A stretch of 14,722 bases of DNA from an uncultured Lachnospiraceae bacterium (GTDB lineage: Bacteria > Bacillota > Clostridia > Lachnospirales > Lachnospiraceae). The stretch lies in assembly GCA_958402795.1 (NCBI GenBank), contig CATXUX010000060.1, forward strand, positions 1 through 14,722. Direction: 5' to 3'. A model generated the notes under the pieces. It searched no databases, was not told where the DNA came from, and worked only from the letters and a program-made list of their open reading frames with translations. Position 1 is the stretch's first letter. Each line of letters starts with the position of its first letter. Position numbers and translations under genes: made by a program. This document shows, in pieces, positions 1-8,583 of this stretch.

Positions 1-164
1 GCTGTCTTATTATGAACTAACGCCATTTTTCAATGCTTGATACCAAAGTCAGGTTATAGAGAAAAAGCGCCGTCAGGTCAATGTAATTATTATTCTTTCC
101 CAAGTATTTTTTTTGGCTTCTTTTCTGCCCGTGCCTCTGCATGAGGCCATTTTTACGGTTTTGT
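1..164. other. Intergenic tail downstream of recR; no gene seen
   Basis: This stretch follows the recR stop codon on the minus strand and holds no credible open reading frame. The only structure seen is a weak 5-bp hairpin (GCCTC/GAGGC, 132-146) followed on the plus strand by CATTTTT. It is too short to call a terminator with confidence. No clear Rho-independent terminator for the recR operon is visible. Confidence 0.4.
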
Positions 165-761
165 TTACAGTTCTGTCCTGCCGTCCAGCGCCCGCAGCAG
201 CGTAACCTCGTCGATATATTCCAGATCTCCGCCGACCGGTACGCCGCTGGCGATCCTCGTCACCTTGATGCCGGCAGGTTTGATCAGCTTACTGATATAC
301 ATCGCGGTCGTCTCTCCCTCTAAACTGGAATTCGTCGCAATGATCACTTCCTCCACATCGCCCTGCAGACGCGCGATCAGCTCTTTCAGGCGGATGTCCT
401 CCGGTCCGATCCCCTGCATCGGCGAGATCGCGCCGTGGAGGACATGATAAACGCCCTTGTATTTTCCGGTCTTCTCATATGCCGCAAGATCACGCGGTGT
501 CTCCACGACCATGATTGTTCTCTGGTCCCGGTCCGGATCTTTACAGATTGGGCACACTTCCTGATCCGTCAACGTGCAACACTGCGCACAGTAGCGCACA
601 TTGTTTCTCGCCTCCACCAGCGTTTTCGCGAAATTTTCTACTTGCTCCTTCGGCATATTGATCACATGAAACGCCAGACGCTGCGCCGACTTCGTACCGA
701 TTCCCGGCAGACGGGAGAACTCCTCGATCAGACGGCTGATCTGTTTGCTGTAATATTCCAT
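165..761 (-). CDS. recR: Recombination mediator protein RecR
   Basis: RecR acts with RecF and RecO in recombinational repair of gapped DNA, forming a ring-shaped clamp and helping to load RecA. At 198 residues it has the usual family length. The N-terminal helix-hairpin-helix is seen at about residues 10-30 (LPGIGTKSAQRLAFH). A four-cysteine zinc finger uses C58, C61, C70 and C73. A Toprim domain runs from about 80 to 175, with the acidic VVE near residue 87 and the conserved NSSLEGETTA segment at about 144-153. The C-terminal GVPVGGDLEYID element is also typical. It is the last gene of the dnaX-ybaB-recR operon, lying about 100 bp after ybaB. The ATG at 761 is preceded by AGGAG about 10 bases upstream. 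The identification is secure. Confidence 0.97.
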   Translation of the reverse strand: MEYYSKQISRLIEEFSRLPGIGTKSAQRLAFHVINMPKEQVENFAKTLVEARNNVRYCAQCCTLTDQEVCPICKDPDRDQRTIMVVETPRDLAAYEKTGKYKGVYHVLHGAISPMQGIGPEDIRLKELIARLQGDVEEVIIATNSSLEGETTAMYISKLIKPAGIKVTRIASGVPVGGDLEYIDEVTLLRALDGRTEL

Positions 762-789
762 ACTTCTTTCGCTCCTGTATTCCCCATAA

Positions 790-821
790 AGGGCGGCTGC
801 CGTCTCCGACAGAACCGCCCT
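790..821 (-). promoter_or_regulatory. Intergenic hairpin between ybaB and recR
   Basis: A GC-rich stem-loop has outer arms AGGGCGG and CCGCCCT (7 bp), with a further inner CTG/CAG and CG/CG pairing. On the minus strand it stands in the ybaB-recR spacer. It is followed by TTATGG rather than a run of U, so it is a poor terminator. It may be an RNA-processing or partial attenuation element inside the operon. The fold is visible in the sequence; its function is inference. Confidence 0.4.
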
Positions 822-864
822 CTCTAACCATCACACAAAACACAATGTCTGTGATGCCATTACA

Positions 865-1209
865 TTAAAACAATCCGGCTCCGCCAAGTCCGCCCGTCAG
901 CTTCGACATCGCCGCATTCGATTCTTCCTCTGCTTTGCGGAGCGCCTCGTTCGTCGCCGCCATGATCAGATCTTCCAGCATCTCGATGTCATCCGGATCC
1001 ACAACCTCTTCCGACAGCTTTACTTTCAGGACTTCCCGTTTTCCTGAAACCGTCACTTCGACCGCTCCGCCGCCGGCTGCCGCCGTATACTCCTTTGTCT
1101 CCAGTTCTTTCGCCTGCTCCTCCATCTGGCGCTGCATCCGCTGCGCCTGCTTCATCAGATTTGACATATTTCCCGGCTGTCCGCCCGGGAATCCTCCTCG
1201 CTTTGCCAT
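865..1209 (-). CDS. YbaB/EbfC family nucleoid-associated protein
   Basis: This is a small homodimeric DNA-binding protein of 114 residues, the normal size for the family. It is encoded between dnaX and recR as in very many bacteria. The sequence has the long amphipathic helix rich in M, Q and E (NLMKQAQRMQRQMEEQ, about residues 17-32). The family's central beta strands follow (GGGAVEVTVSG, about 47-57), then an acidic helix and a Gly-rich tail. The ATG overlaps the dnaX stop codon by one base (TAATG), so translation is likely coupled. GGAGG lies 8 bases before it inside the dnaX end. Family members are thought to influence nucleoid structure and possibly recombination repair; the exact role is not settled. 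Confidence 0.95.
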   Translation of the reverse strand: MAKRGGFPGGQPGNMSNLMKQAQRMQRQMEEQAKELETKEYTAAAGGGAVEVTVSGKREVLKVKLSEEVVDPDDIEMLEDLIMAATNEALRKAEEESNAAMSKLTGGLGGAGLF

Positions 1210-2846
1210 TAGTTATCCTCCACTGTAATCTCCATATTAATAGATTGCTCCATCTGCTTCTCCAGGTCCACAAATGTATCCTCAAAGCGGCGTCCGTCTT
1301 CCATCTGACGAACCTCCACTTCTACTTTCTTTCCAATGCGCTGCTCGATCGCATCCTCCAGCTCCTGACGATGATCCTCTCTTGCCACGATCTCATACCC
1401 GATCGGATCTGACAGTACGACCAGCAGCCGGTTATCGCCTCCCAGACTCAGCTTCGCCTGATTGAGATACACGCTCATCGGTGCTGATACCTCATCTGCA
1501 ATTGAACGGAATTTTTTTACAACTTCCTGTACTTCTTCCGGGATTGCCGCCGGTAATTCCGGCTTTGCTTTTCCTTCTCCCGGCTGTGTCCGGCTTCCCG
1601 GTACGCCCTGGCCGTAATAGTCGCCTGCAGCGCCGCCATAGTATATATCCCCGTTTCCTTGTCCGAAAGCCGCAGGATTTTCCTGAATCTGTTCCACCTT
1701 CTCTTCCACCGCGCGGATCCGGTCCAGCAGACTGTCCGGGTTATTCTCCATCGCCGGGGTACAGAGCTTGATCAGCGTCACTTCCAGCAAAACACGCTTC
1801 TGCGTCGCATACTTCATCTGCCCTGAAAGTTCCGAAAAAATCCGGATGTCACGCAGCAGCATATCTGTCTCGATCATCTCCGACTCTTCCTGAAGCTGGA
1901 TCAGATTCTCCGGCGACACATCCAGTATCTCTTCCAGATCCCCGCCGCCGGACGTCTTTACGAGAAGAAGATTTCTCAAATACCAGGTAAAATCCGCCAC
2001 AAGCTGTGACAGATCCCGTCCCTGCATGACCAGCTCATCCACGGTATCCAGAACGCCCCGGACATCCCGCGCAATGACCTTCCTCAAAAGACGGCTGAAC
2101 ACATCGGTATCCACCGCGCCCAGCACTTCCAGCACATGCTCATACGTCAGTTTCTGTCCCAGGTAGAATGCGATGCACTGATCCAGCAGGCTCAGCGCAT
2201 CACGCATCGAGCCGTCCGCTGCTTTCGCAATGTACCGGATTGCCCTCTCTTCCACTTCCACCTGCTCCACAGCCATGAGTTCCTTCATCCGGTCCGCGAT
2301 CGTATCCGCCGTGATCCGGTGAAAGTCATACCGCTGACAGCGGGAGAGAATTGTGATCGGGATTTTATGCGCCTCTGTTGTCGCCAGAATAAAGATGACA
2401 TACTCCGGCGGTTCTTCCAATGTCTTCAAAAGCGCGTTGAATGCACCGATTGACAGCATATGCACCTCATCAATGATATAAACCTTGTACTTTCCCTCCG
2501 TCGGGCGGTAGGTCACTTCCTCACGGATCTCACGGATATTGTCCACGCCGTTGTTGGATGCCGCGTCGATCTCGATCACATTCATCGACGTGCCCGCCGC
2601 AACCGCCCTGCACATCGCACATTCTCCGCAGGGATTTCCGTCCCTCGGATGCTCACAGTTGACCGCCTTTGCAAATATTTTTGCCACGGTCGTCTTTCCC
2701 GTTCCCCGGGTTCCACAGAACAAATATGCATGTCCGATACGGTTCGCCCTGATCTGGTTCTGCAGTGTCGTAACAATGTGTTCCTGCCCTTTTACATCTG
2801 AAAATTCAGTCGGGCGGAACTTTCTGTATAGTGCCGTATATGACAT
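1209..2846 (-). CDS. dnaX: DNA polymerase III subunit tau/gamma (clamp loader ATPase)
   Basis: DnaX is the AAA+ ATPase of the clamp loader that places the sliding clamp on DNA and organises the replisome. Visible features are the Walker A GTRGTGKT (residues 45-52), the zinc site C64, C73, C76 and C79, and the Walker B with DEVH (about 122-129). The SRC motif (168-170) and the sensor-2 segment GSMRDALS (212-219) follow. After the collar domain (to about 365) comes a linker rich in Gly, Pro and Gln, then a C-terminal domain. The protein has 545 residues, within the range seen in Firmicutes. An A7 run at codons 443-445 could support frameshifting to a short form (see findings). The ATG is preceded by AAGAGGTG. 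It starts 20 bp after pfkA and overlaps ybaB. Confidence 0.97.
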   Translation of the reverse strand: MSYTALYRKFRPTEFSDVKGQEHIVTTLQNQIRANRIGHAYLFCGTRGTGKTTVAKIFAKAVNCEHPRDGNPCGECAMCRAVAAGTSMNVIEIDAASNNGVDNIREIREEVTYRPTEGKYKVYIIDEVHMLSIGAFNALLKTLEEPPEYVIFILATTEAHKIPITILSRCQRYDFHRITADTIADRMKELMAVEQVEVEERAIRYIAKAADGSMRDALSLLDQCIAFYLGQKLTYEHVLEVLGAVDTDVFSRLLRKVIARDVRGVLDTVDELVMQGRDLSQLVADFTWYLRNLLLVKTSGGGDLEEILDVSPENLIQLQEESEMIETDMLLRDIRIFSELSGQMKYATQKRVLLEVTLIKLCTPAMENNPDSLLDRIRAVEEKVEQIQENPAAFGQGNGDIYYGGAAGDYYGQGVPGSRTQPGEGKAKPELPAAIPEEVQEVVKKFRSIADEVSAPMSVYLNQAKLSLGGDNRLLVVLSDPIGYEIVAREDHRQELEDAIEQRIGKKVEVEVRQMEDGRRFEDTFVDLEKQMEQSINMEITVEDN

Positions 2847-2866
2847 GTGTCACACCTCTTGTTTCC

Positions 2867-3943
2867 TTACTCGTCGCCGAAGCTGATCCCGATCATCTTT
2901 GCTTCCCGGATCAGGCTGCAGTTCGGATCCACGTATTTGAGTTTCCCCGCAACCTTCTCCAGCGGCACCTTAACCGTCTCATCATTCTTCAGTCCGACCA
3001 TATAGCCATATTCTCCGTTCAGGATCAGTTCTGCCGCTTTCGCGCCAACTCTTGTCGCAATCACCCGGTCATACGCGCAGGGAGAACCGCCCCTCTGGAT
3101 ATGTCCCGGTACCGTAATCCGCACTTCCTTATCCGTCTTCTGACGGATCTGCTCTGACAGTTCATAAGCAATGGACGGATATTTCCGCTTTTCTACCTTT
3201 TCTTTATATTCCTTCTTCTTGAGCTTCGCGTCCTCTTTCGAGATCGCCCCCTCCGCAACGGCAAGGATCGTAAAGGACTTTCCCGCACTGGAACGCTTCT
3301 GGATAACATTTGCAATCACATTGATATCATACGGGATCTCCGGCAGCAGGATGATATCCGCGCCGCCCGCGATTCCCGCATGCAGCGTCACATGTCCTAC
3401 TTTATGTCCCATTACTTCTATTATAAATACCCGGCTGTGGGAAGTTGCCGTCGTATGAATCCGGTCAATCGCGTCCGTTGCGATATCCACCGCACTCTGA
3501 AAACCAAATGTCATATCCGTCCCCCAGAGATCGTTGTCAATGGTCTTCGGAAGTGTAATCACATTCAGACCTTCTTCACTGAGCAGATTCGCTGTCTTAT
3601 GCGTTCCGTTCCCTCCAAGGATCACAAGACAGTCCAGACTCAGCTTGTGATAAGTATGCTTCATCGCCTCTACTTTGTCAAGTCCGTCCTTATCCGGCAC
3701 CCGCATCAGCTTAAACGGCTGTCTGGAAGTTCCGAGAATCGTACCTCCCCGAGTTAATATTCCTGAAAAATCCTTTGACGTCAGCATGTCAAAGTTTGAA
3801 TAGATCAGACCTTTATATCCATCCCGGAATCCGTAAATCTCCACATCTGTTCTCTTCTCGCAGAGTCCCTTTACTACTCCGCGCATCGCCGCGTTCAACG
3901 CCTGACAGTCGCCGCCGCTCGTCAACATTCCAATTCTCAACAT
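2867..3943 (-). CDS. 6-phosphofructokinase, probably ATP-dependent (group III type)
   Basis: This enzyme phosphorylates fructose 6-phosphate to the 1,6-bisphosphate in glycolysis in the cytoplasm. The nucleotide loop TSGGDCQALNAA lies at the N terminus. A GGNG motif falls at about residues 110-113, and the catalytic PKTIDND at about 132-138. The hexose-phosphate segments EVMGHKVGH and HIQRGGSP are present. The phosphoryl-donor positions read Gly (second G of GGNG) and Lys (PKTIDND). This is the combination of group III ATP enzymes and not the Asp/Lys pair of pyrophosphate-dependent enzymes. Two oddities are Asn where GGDG is usual and His where the MGR arginine is usual. The start chosen is ATG 3943, with AGGAGG 8-9 bases upstream; an in-frame GTG lies just before it. 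The length is 358 residues. It is 20 bp ahead of dnaX and may be co-transcribed. Confidence 0.93.
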   Translation of the reverse strand: MLRIGMLTSGGDCQALNAAMRGVVKGLCEKRTDVEIYGFRDGYKGLIYSNFDMLTSKDFSGILTRGGTILGTSRQPFKLMRVPDKDGLDKVEAMKHTYHKLSLDCLVILGGNGTHKTANLLSEEGLNVITLPKTIDNDLWGTDMTFGFQSAVDIATDAIDRIHTTATSHSRVFIIEVMGHKVGHVTLHAGIAGGADIILLPEIPYDINVIANVIQKRSSAGKSFTILAVAEGAISKEDAKLKKKEYKEKVEKRKYPSIAYELSEQIRQKTDKEVRITVPGHIQRGGSPCAYDRVIATRVGAKAAELILNGEYGYMVGLKNDETVKVPLEKVAGKLKYVDPNCSLIREAKMIGISFGDE

Positions 3944-3975
3944 CACACAGTACCTCCTCTTTTTACCCTGCTACT

Positions 3976-4004
3976 ATCTTATCACAAAAAATCAAAAAAA
4001 CATA
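3976..4004 (-). promoter_or_regulatory. Possible extended -10 promoter for pfk-dnaX-ybaB-recR
   Basis: Read on the minus strand, TGATAAGAT is an extended -10 element (TG-N-TAAGAT, hexamer at 3976-3981). It lies in the 67-bp gap between the S66 peptidase and the phosphofructokinase. There is no good -35 hexamer at the proper distance, because the upstream stretch is T-rich. It could equally be background, with the operon read through from the peptidase gene. Confidence 0.3.
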
Positions 4005-4010
4005 GACCTT

Positions 4011-5033
4011 TTACTTTAACAGCATTTCTATGGAAATGTCATTTCCCGCCGTTTCCACCCGGGCATAGCTTCCGCAGATCAGCGGCATGGACGGAGGAAT
4101 ATGACCGATGTCCAGATCCATGATGATCGGAACATGGTATTTTCCGAGGATCCCGGTCACGGCTTCATACTGATCGAGTCCCAGACATGTCTCACCGTGA
4201 CACAACGGTCTGCCGATCAGAAATCCTTTTACGTGAGCGAACCAGCCTGCCTGCTCCATCTGCCAGAGCGCGCGGCGGATTCCCATTGTATTCAGATCGC
4301 AGGCTTCCAGAAACCAGATGATCCCATCCTCCTGATACTTTTTGGCAAATGCTTTTACCCCGTCATATTTCGTTCCCGTAAATAATGTCAGTACATCCAT
4401 ACAGCCACCGATCAGACGCCCCTCCATCCGGATATCCTGATCCGGAACTTTCACTCTGACACAAGGTTCTGTCACATGGTACGGTGCAAGCGGATTGTCC
4501 TCGTCTTTCAGTCCTTCTTTTTCATACAAGTCATACCCTCTGACTGTCAGCTTCTTTCCGGTGAGCAGATCCATCGCGTCCTGCAGCGCCGGATGCCAGG
4601 GTTCCATCCCGAATGCAGCGGCACAAGGCGCATAAATGGATGCAGTGTCGCCAAGCGTCGTGAGCAGAAAGGTCATGTTCGTGTTGTCCGAATACCCCAT
4701 GTACCATTTCGGTTCTGCTTTTTTCAGCACATCAAAATCAACATACTCCAGATCCTCACACATCAGCTCCCCGCCGCCGCAGGAGATCAGGACGTCATTT
4801 GTCCCGGAACAATAATAGTGCATCAGCTCTTGTCCGCACTTTTCCGGCGTGCTGCTGATACCGATCCCGCTGCCTTCATAGCAGTTCGGTCCAAGCTCGG
4901 TCCTGTAACCCATTGATTCAAATTTTTTTAACGCATTGTCAAATGCGGACCGGTAAGGTTCGATATTGCAGCCAAATGACGGCGCCACAAACCCGATCGT
5001 ACCGTTTTTTTGCAAAAATTTTGGATATCTCAT
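4011..5033 (-). CDS. S66 family peptidase (LD-carboxypeptidase / MccF-like)
   Basis: Enzymes of this serine-peptidase family either remove the terminal D-Ala from murein tetrapeptides (LdcA, cell-wall recycling) or cleave toxic nucleotide-peptide conjugates (MccF, microcin C7 immunity). The catalytic triad can be placed as S115 in GYSDNTN, E243 in FLEACD and H311 in DIGHIPP. The N-terminal GTIGFVAPSF and the SCGGGE segment (about 84-89) are typical. No signal peptide is present, so it acts in the cytoplasm. The start is taken at ATG 5033 because AGGAGG stands 7 bases before it; an ATG 24 bases further upstream lacks such a site. At 340 residues it has normal length. The sequence alone does not separate LdcA from MccF function. 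It lies upstream of the phosphofructokinase on the same strand. Confidence 0.88.
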   Translation of the reverse strand: MRYPKFLQKNGTIGFVAPSFGCNIEPYRSAFDNALKKFESMGYRTELGPNCYEGSGIGISSTPEKCGQELMHYYCSGTNDVLISCGGGELMCEDLEYVDFDVLKKAEPKWYMGYSDNTNMTFLLTTLGDTASIYAPCAAAFGMEPWHPALQDAMDLLTGKKLTVRGYDLYEKEGLKDEDNPLAPYHVTEPCVRVKVPDQDIRMEGRLIGGCMDVLTLFTGTKYDGVKAFAKKYQEDGIIWFLEACDLNTMGIRRALWQMEQAGWFAHVKGFLIGRPLCHGETCLGLDQYEAVTGILGKYHVPIIMDLDIGHIPPSMPLICGSYARVETAGNDISIEMLLK

Positions 5034-5115
5034 AGGGATTCCTCCTATATCTCGCATAATATTTCTATCTGCATTTTATGATAAAGCAAATGAGCCAAAA
5101 TGAAAATACCCAAAA

Positions 5116-7692
5116 TCAGTTTCCCGCATGTTTTCGTCTATTTCGTAAAATACTTATCATATACATAATTTGAGGTATACAAACACAAAGAATTATCGTT
5201 ATAGCAGAAATCATGATCCACTCCTTAAGCGGGAAAACAAAGGTAAAATACGACAGATTATTTCGAATAATGAACCCTGCTCCCACATCTATGGTCGATC
5301 CGACCGTTAATAGCAACACCTGCAAGATACACCAATAGTATACACCTTCCATAATCAGCATTCTCCTCAACTGTTTTCTGGTCATGCCAATACAACGCAT
5401 TATCCCGAACTCTGATTTTCTCGCAGCTATATTAGTAAGAATGGTATTTATATAATTTATAACTCCCAGCAAGAGAAGGCACAAGCTGAATGCATTCATC
5501 GTATCCATCCCCGTTTCCATATAATCTTCTGTTTCTCTAATCTTGTCGGCAGTTCGAGAAAGATAATAAATATTATAGTTCTCTTGCCTGGCATTTTCAT
5601 TTCGAACTAATTCTGTCAACTTTTCTGCCGCTGCTGTTTCCTGCCCTTTCTTCGCATCAGCATTGATATGAAATATCTGTTTTAAAAATCCCAGTCTTTT
5701 ATAACCTTTTTCACTAATCAAGAAATAATGAAAACCATCTCCTTCCCAACTCATATTTAATTGCGGAAATCCTTTCGCTGTCGTATCAAGATATCCCGAA
5801 CAGATAAATTCAACGCCATTTTGTTCTGCAGAATCAACCGGAAAAACATGCGCAGGTTCTCCCTTCATCTTACCAGCATCGTCTTCTAATGTTTCAGATA
5901 ATTCATGTTTATGTAATACTAAAAGTCCGTCGCCGTCTCTCAAAGCCTCAAGATCAATATCCAAACGATTTTTCTTAACATAGTTCTCCAATAAGTCGAT
6001 GGATTGATCGTCAAGTACCTGAATTGTCATTACATTATTCGGAGTACCGTTTTCATATACTATATTCTCGATCGGCTGTATATAATCTTCACTATAATCA
6101 TAGGCAGCATAGCATCCATACACAATGTTTAAACTGTTTTTGTCTATTTCAGGCAATTCAGCAACCTTTTGAACTACAGTTTCATCAAATAACGGGGACT
6201 CTTGATCTATTTGTAATCCATTCGCATTTCTATAGGGAAACAGATAATTATCAACGGCCTCCTTTTGAGTACCGATTTCAAAGTCCGGACTTTGAGAAAA
6301 TTCGTTTATCAAATTTGTTCCATTCATAATAAAGCCGGCAAGCATTACTGTTTCGCATCCCATGAAAAGTGATATCATTGTTATAATAAATTTTCTCTTT
6401 GAATTCCAAAGATTGTACCATGCCATTTTACTTATAGATGCACCGTAGGCCGATCTTCTCTCTTTCCTTAAGGAAATCTCCTTTGCCTGATATCTATATG
6501 CACTGAGAGGACTTCTGTTTTTTAATTTATCAAGTATATATTTACTTGCAGACAACAGCATCAAACTCGAAATAACTGCCGCGCCAATTAAGTAATGTGG
6601 ATAGAATACGGTCTGCACCTCTAACTGCCCGTATTGCTTCAAAAGCAAGTTTTCAAACAGCCTCGGGAAAACAAATATACCCGCTAAGATACTTAAAATA
6701 AGTCCGCTCAGGATACCGAACAACAATATTATCATGTTTTGTCGAAAGACCATTTTCTTAAGTTGTTTACGGGTTAACCCAATAACCATTAATAACCCGA
6801 AATTATTCATATCTTTTGCCAGCGAAATAGAAAGCACATTATATATTAATAAATAGACACTCGCCAATAATATAATCGAACATAATAGCGCCACCCCGTA
6901 GCCACCTATGAACTGCGTCATAGATTTCAATCCTGCTGAATCATTTGCAACAAACTGCTGTTGTGCATTATCTAATTCAATATCTCGATACAACCATTTT
7001 TCCAATTGGTCACTACTAAAAAACTTTGATTTAACAGTGAGGTCAAGTTTTGCCGGAAACCGTGGGATTTGTTTCATATCCAGATATTTCTCAGAGAAAT
7101 ATGCTGTTGGAATATAATAAGAACTATCGGTATAATCAGTATAGTATCCCGATAAAACAAATTCCTCTGTGAGGTCTTCTCCTCCGCTGACTGACACGTT
7201 CTTAAATAAAATCTGAACTGATATTTTCATGCCTATTTCCGGATCTGAAATACCTATTTTATTCAGTAGTTTTCTGGATAGCATAATATCATTTTCAGAC
7301 TTTGGATAATTACCGACTATATGATTACAGGCAGGCTTGATCATTTTTTCCCACACAGTCTGATCAATAACCTTACACGATGCGAAAAACTTCCCTTCTT
7401 GATTCCAATCCCCTAAACTATATTCCCAGCCATAATCTTCAATATAGTCCGGGTAGATCATCTGGACATATTGTCTTTCTTCTGCATTCTCTAAATAAAC
7501 TGCAACAGCGTTCCCTGATTCCCGAATATTTTTTACAGAGTCAACATCTATTTTCCCTTTAGCTATGCTAAACACTGAGAAAAGGACAAATACGGAAATG
7601 GCAACTGCGATAGATAATATCATTACTTTTTTATAATCCCATTTACTATTAGCTTTCGCTAATTCAGTTACTTCTTTATCTTTCATCCCCAT
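5116..7692 (-). CDS. ABC transporter permease, FtsX/MacB type (BceB/antimicrobial-peptide family)
   Basis: This large permease of 858 residues has two FtsX-type domains. There is one N-terminal membrane segment (about 22-44), then an extracytoplasmic domain of about 200 residues. Three membrane segments follow (about 261-287, 320-345 and 366-386), then a fifth (about 435-457). A second extracytoplasmic domain (about 460-730) and three C-terminal membrane segments complete it. Duplicated cytoplasmic loops read GLLMVIGLTRKQLKKM and FGIMRCIGMTRKQLRRM, the hallmark of tandem FtsX domains. Such permeases work mechanically with a cytoplasmic ATPase in export of, or resistance to, antimicrobial peptides; they are not classic import channels. 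ATG 7692 is chosen because AAAGGTAGG lies 6 bases before it. The longer start at 7725 overlaps the ATPase gene and lacks a site. The gene is AT-rich compared with the left neighbours. Confidence 0.88.
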   Translation of the reverse strand: MGMKDKEVTELAKANSKWDYKKVMILSIAVAISVFVLFSVFSIAKGKIDVDSVKNIRESGNAVAVYLENAEERQYVQMIYPDYIEDYGWEYSLGDWNQEGKFFASCKVIDQTVWEKMIKPACNHIVGNYPKSENDIMLSRKLLNKIGISDPEIGMKISVQILFKNVSVSGGEDLTEEFVLSGYYTDYTDSSYYIPTAYFSEKYLDMKQIPRFPAKLDLTVKSKFFSSDQLEKWLYRDIELDNAQQQFVANDSAGLKSMTQFIGGYGVALLCSIILLASVYLLIYNVLSISLAKDMNNFGLLMVIGLTRKQLKKMVFRQNMIILLFGILSGLILSILAGIFVFPRLFENLLLKQYGQLEVQTVFYPHYLIGAAVISSLMLLSASKYILDKLKNRSPLSAYRYQAKEISLRKERRSAYGASISKMAWYNLWNSKRKFIITMISLFMGCETVMLAGFIMNGTNLINEFSQSPDFEIGTQKEAVDNYLFPYRNANGLQIDQESPLFDETVVQKVAELPEIDKNSLNIVYGCYAAYDYSEDYIQPIENIVYENGTPNNVMTIQVLDDQSIDLLENYVKKNRLDIDLEALRDGDGLLVLHKHELSETLEDDAGKMKGEPAHVFPVDSAEQNGVEFICSGYLDTTAKGFPQLNMSWEGDGFHYFLISEKGYKRLGFLKQIFHINADAKKGQETAAAEKLTELVRNENARQENYNIYYLSRTADKIRETEDYMETGMDTMNAFSLCLLLLGVINYINTILTNIAARKSEFGIMRCIGMTRKQLRRMLIMEGVYYWCILQVLLLTVGSTIDVGAGFIIRNNLSYFTFVFPLKEWIMISAITIILCVCIPQIMYMISILRNRRKHAGN

Positions 7693-7699
7693 AGTTGTC

Positions 7700-8371
7700 C
7701 TACCTTTCATCCGAAATTTTTCCATCTTCGATTCGGATCATACGATCAGCTCTATGTGCGATATCTATATTATGCGTTACCATCCCTATGGTCTGATTAT
7801 ATTTTTTTGCCATGTCCACTAACAATAAAATCACTTTTTCACTATTCTCAGAATCAAGATTTCCTGTCGGCTCATCCGCCAAAACAATCGCCGGACGTGT
7901 AACCAGCGCTCTTGCTATTGCAACCCTTTGCTGCTGTCCTCCTGATAGTTCATCCGGCATTTTAAATATCTGATCACTAATTCCCAGTTCATCAATAAGT
8001 TCTTTCACAAATTCAGAATCAATATCTGCATGATCAAGCTCCAGTGGAAGAACAATATTTTGATATACGTTCAAATAGGGAATAAGATTAAATTTTTGAA
8101 AAATGAATCCTATATTGCGTCTCCTGAATATTGTTAGTTCCTCATCGTTCATGGATGACAAAACTCTTTCTTTTATTTCTACTACTCCTTCTGTAGGAAA
8201 TTCATTTCCGCCAATTATATTTAACAGTGTCGACTTACCACTTCCGGAAGGGCCTGTAATAGCCAAAAATTCGCCTTCTTGTATATTCAGATCAATGCCA
8301 TTTATAGCATTAACTTCAACATTGCCATTTACATATTTCTTTTTTAGTGAGATCACTTTAACGATAACCAT
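7700..8371 (-). CDS. ABC transporter ATP-binding protein (LolD/MacB-like)
   Basis: This 223-residue ATPase energises the permease encoded 8 bases downstream. All nucleotide-binding motifs are intact: Walker A GPSGSGKST (40-48), Q-loop FQ (91-92), signature LSGGQ (142-146), Walker B IVLADEPTG (162-170), D-loop NLDS and switch His200. The length and the motif style (GPSGSGKSTLLN, PDELSGGQQQRVAIARAL) are those of the MacB/LolD/BceA group that pairs with FtsX-type permeases. ATG 8371 is preceded by AGGAGA about 11 bases upstream. It is the first gene of the minus-strand arm of a divergent locus whose other arm encodes a BlaI/BlaR1 pair and a secreted peptide. The substrate is not evident; an antimicrobial peptide is the best guess. 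Confidence 0.95.
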   Translation of the reverse strand: MVIVKVISLKKKYVNGNVEVNAINGIDLNIQEGEFLAITGPSGSGKSTLLNIIGGNEFPTEGVVEIKERVLSSMNDEELTIFRRRNIGFIFQKFNLIPYLNVYQNIVLPLELDHADIDSEFVKELIDELGISDQIFKMPDELSGGQQQRVAIARALVTRPAIVLADEPTGNLDSENSEKVILLLVDMAKKYNQTIGMVTHNIDIAHRADRMIRIEDGKISDER

Positions 8372-8506
8372 CCCATATACATCTCCTATTTCTCAGACTT
8401 TCTCTTTTTTTAGTTTGCCATAACCTAACTCTTTTTCATTTATCTGATTACGTTTCGATAGCACTCCGGTATTTTTAAATCGTGAAATCTATAATTTTAC
8501 TTTTTT

Positions 8507-8535
8507 ACAATATCATTATTTTATTACTTTTTCAA
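8507..8535 (-). promoter_or_regulatory. Candidate promoter of the ABC transporter operon
   Basis: On the minus strand TTGAAA (8530-8535) and TATTGT (8507-8512) are separated by 17 bases. They match the housekeeping -35 and -10 consensus at 5/6 and 4/6 positions. This would give a leader of roughly 130 nt before the ATPase start. The surrounding DNA is so AT-rich that chance matches are likely, so this is a moderate call. Confidence 0.45.
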
Positions 8536-8583
8536 CTATTTTTTATTATCTTTATATTTCATTAATGTTTTTTTATTTACATA

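Noticed and set aside
435..827. Long plus-strand reading frame over recR
   Set aside because: Shadow of recR on the other strand; no motif or ribosome binding site.
7693..7725. Longer permease start overlapping the ATPase gene
   Set aside because: The Shine-Dalgarno AAAGGTAGG is correctly spaced for ATG 7692, not for 7725.
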